A stretch of DNA of 10,812 bases from an uncultured bacterium. GTDB taxonomy: Bacteria; Actinomycetota; Coriobacteriia; Coriobacteriales; Coriobacteriaceae. Position 1 is the first letter of the stretch. Every line of letters begins with the position of its first letter. A program made the translations under genes and the position numbers. The stretch is from NCBI GenBank assembly GCA_905215765.1, contig CAJMRP010000064.1:1-10812 (forward strand), in the 5' to 3' direction. Under the pieces are notes generated by a model that searched no databases, had not been told where the DNA came from, and saw nothing but the letters and a program-made list of their open reading frames with translations. This document shows, one piece after another, positions 1 through 5,785 of this stretch.

Positions 1-269
1 TACATCACCATGTTCAGCGCGTTAACAAACTCCTGGGCCTTCGCACGGCTGTTCAGGCTAAAGACGCAAGCGGTCAACAGACGATTGCGCAGAAAAACAT
101 CGCGGCCTTTGATTCTATTGACGCCCGTAATGTCCTTAAGATAAACAATCTCGGTGTGCTTGCCGCCAAAAGTGCCCTTCTTGAGTACCTCAATGCGGTT
201 AGGGTAGATCTTGACGTCTTTATACCTACCCGAACCTTTGTCCTGGAATAGCAGCGTGTTGTTGTCCAT
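1..269 (-). CDS. PH-like domain protein, 3' part outside window (partial)
   Basis: This is a minus-strand reading frame with no stop, running off the left edge; 89 codons are visible. I translated it by hand: it begins MDNNTLLFQDKGSG and continues with short beta-strand-like stretches (VKIYPNRIEVLKKG, HTEIVYLKDITGV, then RLLTACVFSL) and ends in a helix-like AQEFVNALNMV. This is the pattern of small bacterial PH-like domains, where a strand with a basic turn, an 'I..l.dI..V' strand and a final helix recur. The ATG at 267-269 has a GGGAG ribosome site about eight bases upstream. A TAAAAT hexamer (plus strand 315-320 as ATTTTA) could be its -10 box, but no good -35 is seen. Proteins of this kind often carry a C-terminal SHOCT segment; that part would lie outside the window. 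The function is unknown; the fold assignment is inference. Confidence 0.7.
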   Translation of the reverse strand, partial: MDNNTLLFQDKGSGRYKDVKIYPNRIEVLKKGTFGGKHTEIVYLKDITGVNRIKGRDVFLRNRLLTACVFSLNSRAKAQEFVNALNMVM

Positions 270-437
270 ACGCGTCACTCCCGTGGGGTTCGCTAAAACT
301 GCCTCTATGGTCACATTTTAGTCGCCGCAAACCCTTTTCGCGGTCGTGCGCAGAGCACCAAAATCGTGTCCGCACGAGCAAATAAACTAATACAACAAGG
401 AATATAAGCCGTTATCCAAAGATGGCACCACAAAACA

Positions 438-476
438 AAGGGTTAGTAATATCTAAGATTTAAGTCTTAAACCCTT
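438..476. promoter_or_regulatory. Nested palindromes, candidate HicB operator
   Basis: The AT-rich 270-513 gap carries an inverted repeat AAGGGTT (438-444) / AACCCTT (470-476). Nested inside is a 16-base near-palindrome at 454-469, TAAGATTTAAGTCTTA, in which one base pair breaks the symmetry. It sits 38 bases before the hicA start and overlaps the place where a -35 box would lie for TAATAT (486-491) or TATATA (489-494). HicB proteins with a DNA-binding C-terminus autorepress their own promoter, so this is the obvious operator candidate. The rest of the 270-513 gap shows nothing else I can name. Confidence 0.5.
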
Positions 477-494
477 AGAAAGTGCTAATATATA
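463..494 (+). promoter_or_regulatory. Candidate hicAB promoter
   Basis: A -10-like TAATAT lies at 486-491, overlapping TATATA at 489-494, about 20 bases before the hicA ATG. The matching -35 region (about 463-472) has only poor hexamers such as TTAAAC and falls inside the palindrome. Position and AT-richness support it; the weak -35 makes it a tentative call. Confidence 0.35.
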
Positions 495-513
495 GTTATT
501 GAAAGAGGCTAAG

Positions 514-684
514 ATGCAGAGACGCGAATTGATCCGCATCCTCGAAGAAGCCGGCTTCATCTCGAAAGGAGGCACTAATCACGAGAAGTTCGTCAAAGGA
601 GATAAACTCGTGCTCGTGAAACGCCACCGAGAGATTGAGGATCAAATTGCCAAAAGAATCCTAAGGCAGGCAGGACTTCGATAG
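514..684 (+). CDS. hicA: HicA-family mRNA interferase toxin
   Basis: This encodes a 56-residue basic protein that fits the HicA toxin family, small double-stranded-RNA-binding-fold ribonucleases that cleave mRNA. The pattern is visible in order: an N-terminal helix (RRELIRILEEAGF), a glycine turn leading to the family histidine (GGTNHEKFV, His23), a strand LVLVKRH, and a final helix ending in ILRQAGL. His23 matches the catalytic histidine position of the family. I chose the ATG at 514 because GAGG (505-508) lies five bases upstream; a TTG at 499 would give 61 residues but has no ribosome site. It is on the short side for HicA. The partner hicB follows after 45 bases on the same strand, the usual HicA-HicB order. 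It is probably repressed through the palindrome at 438-476. Confidence 0.85.
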   Translation: MQRRELIRILEEAGFISKGGTNHEKFVKGDKLVLVKRHREIEDQIAKRILRQAGLR

Positions 685-729
685 CTCATCCTCATCACAT
701 TTCGCATCGCTTTTTAGAGGAGGTCTTAC

Positions 730-1182
730 ATGGTTTACGTATGGGAATTTGAGTTCTTTGATTCGGACGGCATGGTCGATGCCGTGCCATGTGGCTCGCT
801 GGGCGGAGGAGGAACGTTTGGCTCCGACCTAAACGACGCTGTCGAAAGCGCCGCTGATTTTCTCGCATGCATGGTCGATGACCACCTAATGGGCGGCGTC
901 GACCTGCCTGCGCCGGACTTCGGACATGAGCCGCGACACGGCGGCAAGATTATCGCCGTAGCCGTCAGCCGCGAACTCAACGATATCCCCGCCGTCACCG
1001 CAGCGGATGCCGCGCGCATGCTTGGCGTTAGCTCGGCAAGAGTATCGCAACTGATAAATGCTGGACTGTTGGATTCATGGAAGGATGGCACCAAGCGCAT
1101 GGTGTCCAAAGCTTCCATCGAGGCACGACTCGCCGACACTCCAAAGGCAGGGCGCCCGAAAGAGGTCTCTATTGTTGTATAA
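730..1182 (+). CDS. hicB: HicB-family antitoxin with C-terminal helix-turn-helix
   Basis: This is the 150-residue partner of the toxin just upstream. Residues 1-62 follow the HicB N-terminal domain: a strand opening (WEFEFFDSDG), a glycine-rich turn, the helix DLNDAVESAADFLACMVDD, and the family-typical G..LPAP (56-62). Residues 88-134 form a DNA-binding module of the excisionase/MerR kind: VTAADAARMLGVSSARVSQL followed by INAGLLDSWKDGTKRMVS. The tail has a GRPK (141-144), similar to an AT-hook core. AGGAGGT at 718-724 sits five bases before the ATG, a very strong ribosome site; stronger translation of antitoxin than toxin is expected in such pairs. The N-terminal domain would neutralise HicA and the C-terminal domain would bind the operator. 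The degenerate N-terminal motif (no FPDLPGC) is the main departure from the usual HicB. Confidence 0.82.
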   Translation: MVYVWEFEFFDSDGMVDAVPCGSLGGGGTFGSDLNDAVESAADFLACMVDDHLMGGVDLPAPDFGHEPRHGGKIIAVAVSRELNDIPAVTAADAARMLGVSSARVSQLINAGLLDSWKDGTKRMVSKASIEARLADTPKAGRPKEVSIVV

Positions 1183-1272
1183 GGCGAGGATACTGCGCAC
1201 TTTTATTCCACACGACGTTTTCAGCCTGGCTTAAACAAGTTCAATAGCAGAATACAAATCCAGCCATCGTGT

Positions 1273-1743
1273 CTAGTTACGAAAGGTTTTTTCCTTTTCT
1301 GCGGCAAACTCTTCCTCGGTAAGTACTCCACTATCACGCAGCGTTGCAAGTCTCTCAAGCCTTGCAACTACATCACCACTATCCGCCAGCGTCTCAATAG
1401 TCTGTGAAACCTGCGGATACTGCTCGAGCTCCTTCGATAGGGCATCGACTATCTCGGCAATATTCTTTGCATTTTTGCCCCCGTTTAATACGTTTGTCCT
1501 GACCTTAGATGATGAGTTGACAGTAACGCCAGATCCGCCTTCAACTGGAACAACCGAAATACTGATATTTTCACCCCAGGACCAAAGGCTCATACCAATC
1601 TCGGCTGCAACTGTTCTTGTTGTGGGCGATGCGCTATCAACTTTTACTTTAGGCAGCTTTTCCATAGCTGCCTTCAAGGCATTAAACGTGTCGTCAGGAG
1701 AATACGGCACCTGAATCTGAAGCTGCTGATCCGCAAAACCCAT
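1273..1743 (-). CDS. SHOCT-domain protein of unknown function
   Basis: This is a 156-residue soluble protein. Residues about 8-108 alternate strands and helices (IQVPYSPDDTFNALKAAMEK, then ISISVVPVEGGSGVTVNSSS, then a helix NAKNIAEIVDALSKELEQ). This resembles small lipid- or ligand-binding-type folds, but I do not recognise the family. Residues about 127-152 (RLERLATLRDSGVLTEEEF onward) are a clear SHOCT segment, a short helical hairpin found at the C-terminus of many unrelated proteins and thought to mediate oligomerisation. There is no signal peptide or membrane segment. GGAGG lies about eight bases before the ATG at 1741-1743. It converges with hicB across a 90-base gap (1183-1272) that holds no convincing terminator. 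A weak promoter (TTTAAA, 16 bases, TAACAT on the minus strand) may lie in the 115-base gap upstream. Confidence 0.8.
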   Translation of the reverse strand: MGFADQQLQIQVPYSPDDTFNALKAAMEKLPKVKVDSASPTTRTVAAEIGMSLWSWGENISISVVPVEGGSGVTVNSSSKVRTNVLNGGKNAKNIAEIVDALSKELEQYPQVSQTIETLADSGDVVARLERLATLRDSGVLTEEEFAAEKEKTFRN

Positions 1744-1858
1744 AATCCGGCCTCCGCTTCTACAAGATTAAGGCTATCGGCAATGTTAGCACGTTCCCAG
1801 CACTTTTAAATTCATCTAATGGCCTTGTGATGCAGCCCAACACCCCAGCACTACTCCC

Positions 1859-3196
1859 CTACTTCCCAAATAGCGCACCCAGCAGGCCGCGGCGTTTGGG
1901 CTTCTCCTCTCGGTAGGAACCCTCGGCTGCGGCCGCCACCTGTCGCGGCTGCTCGCCGCCTCCACGGCGTACGATCTGGTATAGGAACGGCGATTTAACG
2001 TATTTGACCTCGATGGGCGTGGCGTGCACGGTGCTTTCGCTCGACAGCATCACGTTGGGATTGAGCGGTGCCACCACATGCGTCTCGCGCTTGTCACTAA
2101 ACACCACCGCAGCCGCGCGGCCCGTCTGGCCGTTCACGGCGATGCGCACCTGTTCGCCATCGCGACTATCCGAGGCAGGACGATCGACAAAGTACACCGG
2201 CACCATAACCAAGCCGTCCTTGTGCTTGCGGGCCTTGCGCGCCCACGTGCGGATGCTCTTTTTATTGAATCCCAGCACCGCCTCGGCGTCGTTGCCCGCA
2301 ACGTCGAGCGCCAACTTATCAATAACCACCTGGTCCTTGGTAGACGCATCGACGGAGACAACGCGAAAGTCACCTTCCTGCATGGCCGGGTCAAACGGCC
2401 CAACCTTGGCAAAGTCCCACGGCTCCAAAATGCCCATGAGGCGAACGTCCAGGTAGTTTGCCCTGGGATATGCCCAGTCGAGCACCTCGTAGTACACCAG
2501 GGTCTCCTTGCTCAGCCCTTTGCCCGGGAAGGACGCCATCATGCGCAGGTCCGCCAGCGCCATGGGGAAATAGAAGAGCATCATGTCGTTTTGGATCGCA
2601 TCTTCCACGTCGTGCCCGGCAAAGGATTCCGCATACTGGCGCACCAGCTGCAGTGCGTTGGCACGTGCCTGCTGCGGCGAGATTTCGCAGGGAATGCCCT
2701 GCTCCGGCACATACTCTGCACCCACGCCCATGGTCAGACGCTTGCTGAAGGTACCGGGCTTGAGCAGGTCGGCAATGCCGATCTTGTTGCCGCAGGACGG
2801 GCACTCAAACACGCGCTGCGTTGACTCGCCCTCAAAGGACGCCCCGCAGAAGGGGCGAGGAATGCTCACATGCGTGACCTCTTGGAACTCTTGCGCCGTG
2901 CCGCGATCCTCCCACAGCAGATGTTCCAGGACCGACTGATTGCGCCAGTGCGCGTTGAAGAAATACCAGTCCGGGTCCTCCGGGCGCTCGAGTTGCGACA
3001 CATGCGTGAGTTTGAGCAGTCCATCCACCACCGTCAACGGCGTATGGCGAATACCCAAAGCGCTCTTGGGCTCTCCGGCGTCCGCCTGCCACGGAACGAC
3101 CGTGCCGCAATAGGCGCACTCAAAGCTGCGCTTAGCTTGGTGCGAGTACATAGGGCCGCCGCAGTTTTGACATTTAATGGCAAACATCTCGTCCAT
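1859..3196 (-). CDS. Zinc-ribbon protein of unknown function
   Basis: This encodes 445 residues. Residues 9-30 form a zinc ribbon with two knuckles, CQNC (9-12) and CAYC (27-30). A second ribbon-like unit at 114-135 keeps CPSC (132-135), but its first knuckle reads RPFC (114-117), so one cysteine ligand is missing. The long middle part (about 140-430) has no motif I can name; it mixes aromatic-rich and strand-rich segments and has no membrane helix. The C-terminus is basic (KPKRRGLLGALFGK). I chose the ATG at 3194-3196 because AAAGGAGG lies eight bases upstream; a TTG 51 bases further out lacks a ribosome site and would precede the ribbon with unrelated sequence. The gene is divergent from the CDF transporter. 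A perfect 7-base inverted repeat (3225-3243) lies in its leader. It may bind nucleic acid or protein partners through the ribbon; this is inference. Confidence 0.8.
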   Translation of the reverse strand: MDEMFAIKCQNCGGPMYSHQAKRSFECAYCGTVVPWQADAGEPKSALGIRHTPLTVVDGLLKLTHVSQLERPEDPDWYFFNAHWRNQSVLEHLLWEDRGTAQEFQEVTHVSIPRPFCGASFEGESTQRVFECPSCGNKIGIADLLKPGTFSKRLTMGVGAEYVPEQGIPCEISPQQARANALQLVRQYAESFAGHDVEDAIQNDMMLFYFPMALADLRMMASFPGKGLSKETLVYYEVLDWAYPRANYLDVRLMGILEPWDFAKVGPFDPAMQEGDFRVVSVDASTKDQVVIDKLALDVAGNDAEAVLGFNKKSIRTWARKARKHKDGLVMVPVYFVDRPASDSRDGEQVRIAVNGQTGRAAAVVFSDKRETHVVAPLNPNVMLSSESTVHATPIEVKYVKSPFLYQIVRRGGGEQPRQVAAAAEGSYREEKPKRRGLLGALFGK

Positions 3197-3224
3197 GGAA
3201 ACGTCCTCCTTTGCACAGGGGCTG

Positions 3225-3243
3225 TCGACATTAAGTATGTCGA
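3225..3243. promoter_or_regulatory. Inverted repeat upstream of the zinc-ribbon gene
   Basis: TCGACAT (3225-3231) and ATGTCGA (3237-3243) are perfect 7-base arms around TAAGT. It lies 29-47 bases upstream of the zinc-ribbon ATG, in a divergent intergenic region, the usual place for an operator. As an RNA it would be a short hairpin in the 5' leader. No regulator is identified. Confidence 0.4.
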
Positions 3244-3252
3244 GCAAACAGG

Positions 3253-3272
3253 CACATGCCCATACCCATGTG
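3253..3272. repeat. Second inverted repeat in the divergent gap
   Basis: CACATG (3253-3258) and CATGTG (3267-3272) form perfect 6-base arms around an 8-base spacer, ten bases from the repeat at 3225-3243. It could be a second operator half or chance; the arms are short. Confidence 0.25.
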
Positions 3273-3352
3273 GCCCAAAATGGACCACCCAGGCAGACGA
3301 GAAGGCTCGCTCGTTAGCACCGGCAGACTATTGCTGCATTTTCTGAGCATCG

Positions 3353-3381
3353 GTGCACGGCGCCCCCGCGCGAGCTACACT
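3353..3381 (+). promoter_or_regulatory. Promoter for the CDF transporter gene
   Basis: GTGCAC (3353-3358), a 17-base spacer and TACACT (3376-3381) give a sigma-70-type promoter of the kind seen in high-GC Gram-positives. The expected start of transcription is around 3388, about 27 bases before the chosen ATG, leaving room for the GAGG ribosome site at 3402-3405. Confidence 0.55.
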
Positions 3382-3414
3382 ATCCCCTTAAACATGATTG
3401 TGAGGACGACCGCT

Positions 3415-4596
3415 ATGCTATTTGTAAATCGGCTGGAACACACGCTTGTTCCCGGCGGCGAGGACGAGCCGGTCGATGCATCTTGCCGCACCAACGCGGG
3501 TTTTGCCGCAAGCCTCATCTGCATTGGCCTCAACATCACCCTGTGCCTGGCCAAGGGCATCGCGGGCCTGCTCGCCGGTTCCGTCTCCCTCATCGCCGAC
3601 GCTTTCAACAACCTCTCCGATGCCTCGAGCAACATCGTGAGCCTGCTCGGGTTCCGCCTTGCCAGCCGCCCGGCAGACGAGGGCCACCCTTACGGCCACG
3701 GCCGCTACGAGTACCTGGCTGGTCTGTTTGTCGCCGTCCTGGTTTGTGCCGTCGGCATCAACCTAATCCTCGAGTCGGTCACCAAGATCATCAAGCCCTC
3801 GCCCACCGTGTATTCGGCGCTCTCCACGGCTGCCCTTGTTCTGTCCATGCTCGTCAAATTCTGGATGGCAGCGTTCAACCGCACGCTGGGCGATCGCATC
3901 GACTCCGAAACGCTCATCGCCACGGCGCAGGACTCCAAAAACGACGTCATCACCTCGGGCTCGGTCTTGGTGGCGGCGCTTATTTCGCAGACGACCGGCT
4001 TTGATCTCGATGGCTGGGCAGGCCTGGGTGTGGGCATCTTCATCTGCATCAGCGGCCTGGGCCTGGTGCGCGACGCCATCAGCCCGTTGCTGGGGCAAGC
4101 GCCCGACCCCAAGCTCGTCCAGGCAATCCGCGATAAGATCATGTCCTATCCGCAGGTCTTGGGCACACACGACCTGATGGTGCACGACTACGGCCCCGGT
4201 CGTCAGTTTGCCAGCGCCCACGTGGAGATGCCCGGCGAGGGCGACGCATTTGAGCACCACGAGATTTTGGACACCATCGAGCACGACATCAAGCGCCAAA
4301 TGGGCATCGATATCACGCTGCACTGCGACCCCATCGCCACCACCGGCGACGACCTGCGCGGCTGGGTCAAGCGCGGCGTCATGCAGATCGATCCCGCGCT
4401 CTCCATCCACGACCTGCACGAGCACGACGGGTTTGTTTCGTTTGACCTGGTGCGTCCCGACGGCTTTGACATATCCGACGAGGAGCTGCTGGAGCTCGTC
4501 ACGCGCATCGTGCACGAGCGCCGGCCCGACGTCTCGTGCGTCGTCACGTTTGATTCGGGCTTTAGCTCGCCCGAGCGTCCGGCCGAGCAGCTGTAG
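3415..4596 (+). CDS. Cation diffusion facilitator (CDF) metal exporter, likely Mn-type
   Basis: This is a 393-residue inner-membrane metal/proton antiporter of the CDF family. The family core is visible: a first helix (29-49), helix 2 with ADAFNNLSDASSN (61-73), the hallmark HPYGHGRYEYLAGL (91-104), then helices to about 220 including AQDSKNDVITSGS (171-183). The transport-site residues read N65xxxD69 in helix 2 and D173xxxD177 in helix 5. From memory, an N-D-D-D arrangement is associated with bacterial manganese exporters such as MntE, whereas zinc exporters use histidine. The cytoplasmic domain (about 228-305) is the usual CDF C-terminal fold. About 80 further residues (HDLHEHDGFVSFD onward) look like a second, related domain, seen in longer Gram-positive CDFs. 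The ATG at 3415 was chosen for GAGG nine bases upstream; upstream in-frame starts at 3394 and 3256 lack one. It converges with the next gene across 18 bases. The substrate call is inference. Confidence 0.9.
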   Translation: MLFVNRLEHTLVPGGEDEPVDASCRTNAGFAASLICIGLNITLCLAKGIAGLLAGSVSLIADAFNNLSDASSNIVSLLGFRLASRPADEGHPYGHGRYEYLAGLFVAVLVCAVGINLILESVTKIIKPSPTVYSALSTAALVLSMLVKFWMAAFNRTLGDRIDSETLIATAQDSKNDVITSGSVLVAALISQTTGFDLDGWAGLGVGIFICISGLGLVRDAISPLLGQAPDPKLVQAIRDKIMSYPQVLGTHDLMVHDYGPGRQFASAHVEMPGEGDAFEHHEILDTIEHDIKRQMGIDITLHCDPIATTGDDLRGWVKRGVMQIDPALSIHDLHEHDGFVSFDLVRPDGFDISDEELLELVTRIVHERRPDVSCVVTFDSGFSSPERPAEQL

Positions 4597-4614
4597 CCCC
4601 GCTCCGCTCGTCCG

Positions 4615-5604
4615 CTAGTTTCCCTGCGCGCCCGAGATGCCGTTTTGCAGGGCGTTCCAGGCATCCGTCGCCATGTCGCCCAAGTTCTGCGCGGTATCGC
4701 CCAGGTTTTGTGCCGTGTCGCCCAGCTCTTGCGCCTTGTCTCCCAACTCCTGTGCCTTGTTGCTCAAGTCCTCCAGCGTATTGGAGCTCGAGCTGTCGGC
4801 ACCGCTTTGGCCGCCGGACGAGTTGCCCGAGCTGTTCTTGTGCGTGAGTTGAATTTCGAGGTTGCCGTTGTCGTTGTAGTAGGCAGAAGTAACGACCCAG
4901 TTGGCATCGACGACGGGCGTTGAGCCATCATCGGTCAGGACCACGGCATTCGAAAGATCGGCGCCGCGCGACTTGAGGAGCTTCTTGGCGTTGGACCAGT
5001 ACTGCCCCGGGATATCGCTCAGATCGACGGTACTAGACGAGGCGGACTCGGTTTGCTCGGCAGCGGTATCGGCCGTTGAACTCCCTCGCTTGTTGAGCAT
5101 GCCCGACACGATGGCAAACACAACCGACAGCGCAAAGAAAATCGCCAGCACGATGAGGATCTTCTTGATCACGCTCGACGAACGCGACGGCTTCTTCTCC
5201 TCGTCCTCGCCATATTGCGGAATCGACTTGGGGTACTCGCGATACGGCTCGCGCGACTCATAGCGAGGCTGCGCCGTGCGAGGCATATACGTCGTCTGCT
5301 GAGGCTGCGGAATGGGATTTTGCGGCAGGTCATCATAGGGATTCGGCGTCGAGGCAGCATAAGAATCCTGCGGCGCGTAATCAAACGGATCCGGAGCTGC
5401 GTTGCTATAGGGGCCTTGCGAAGATGCAGCGTAAGAATCCTGCGCCGTGTCGCCATAGCCCATAACCCGGGTGGGCTCGGCAGAAGGCTGCGTCGCGGCG
5501 GGGTCGGTATAACCGGGGTTGGGAACAACGCGAGTCGCATCGGCGCTATCGCCAGCCTGCGCGGAACCGTAGCCGCCCATCACGGTTGTCTCGTCCTGAT
5601 CCAT
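4615..5604 (-). CDS. Single-pass membrane protein with PASTA-like domain and heptad-repeat tail
   Basis: This encodes 329 residues. Residues 1-140 are disordered-looking, cytoplasmic and rich in Pro, Tyr, Gln and Asp, with a duplicated QDSYAAS. Three short threonine motifs stand near the N-terminus: TTVM (6-9), TRVV (24-27) and TRVM (45-48); these resemble phosphothreonine sites of bacterial Ser/Thr kinases. After a basic stretch (KKPSRSSSVIKK) comes one membrane helix (about 149-170). The outer part has a Ser/Thr linker, then residues about 193-256, which fit a degenerate PASTA domain: SDIPGQYWSNAKKLLKSRGA, then ANWVVTSAYYNDNG, then LEIQLTHK. The C-terminus has four copies of a KAQELGD-type heptad (283-310), likely helical. 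AAAGGAA lies nine bases before the ATG. TAAAAT (plus 5650-5655 as ATTTTA) may be the -10 box; no clear -35. A cell-wall or kinase-signalling role is inference; no known family name fits the whole protein. Confidence 0.8.
   Translation of the reverse strand: MDQDETTVMGGYGSAQAGDSADATRVVPNPGYTDPAATQPSAEPTRVMGYGDTAQDSYAASSQGPYSNAAPDPFDYAPQDSYAASTPNPYDDLPQNPIPQPQQTTYMPRTAQPRYESREPYREYPKSIPQYGEDEEKKPSRSSSVIKKILIVLAIFFALSVVFAIVSGMLNKRGSSTADTAAEQTESASSSTVDLSDIPGQYWSNAKKLLKSRGADLSNAVVLTDDGSTPVVDANWVVTSAYYNDNGNLEIQLTHKNSSGNSSGGQSGADSSSSNTLEDLSNKAQELGDKAQELGDTAQNLGDTAQNLGDMATDAWNALQNGISGAQGN
4675..4758 (-). repeat. Four in-frame 21-base tandem repeats
   Basis: Four tandem 21-base units inside the membrane-protein gene encode KAQELGD, KAQELGD, TAQNLGD, TAQNLGD. 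A degenerate unit flanks them on each side. Third-position differences between units show they are diverged at DNA level while the protein repeat is kept. Copy number could vary between strains. Confidence 0.85.
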
Positions 5605-5722
5605 GCAACGATTCCTTTCCGTCGCGCGTGAGCCTCAAGTTATCCATGCATTTTACCCGCGCAAAAGCCTATGATGGGCAGAGTCCGTCGGTATCTACAA
5701 GACGTGCGCGGGTCTAAGGATC

Positions 5723-5760
5723 AAAAAAGCCCCGCCGGGCCTTGGTAGGCACGACGGGGC
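5723..5760 (-). terminator. Intrinsic terminator of fhs
   Basis: On the minus strand, arms at 5760-5752 and 5737-5729 pair over nine positions with one G-T wobble. One mismatch follows, then an inner GCCT/AGGC stem and a four-base loop (5743-5746). Six Ts follow (As at 5723-5728 on the plus strand). It lies 25 bases past the fhs stop codon. It also isolates the membrane-protein gene downstream from fhs transcription. The rest of the 5605-5785 gap holds only that gene's leader. Confidence 0.95.
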
Positions 5761-5785
5761 GGGCAAGCGGCTATGAGCAGCGGGC

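Noticed and set aside
499..513. TTG at 499 as hicA start
   Set aside because: It has no ribosome site upstream, while the ATG at 514 has GAGG at five-base spacing.
1183..1272. Bidirectional terminator between hicB and the SHOCT gene
   Set aside because: Only AGCC/GGCT-type short pairing is present, without a T-run.
2024..2824. A 266-codon open frame on the plus strand opposite the zinc-ribbon gene
   Set aside because: It is an antisense shadow; its His/Arg-rich composition and lack of motifs are typical of a wrong-frame translation.
4675..4758. Tandem 21-base units as a CRISPR-like array
   Set aside because: The units are contiguous without spacers and in frame, encoding a protein heptad repeat.
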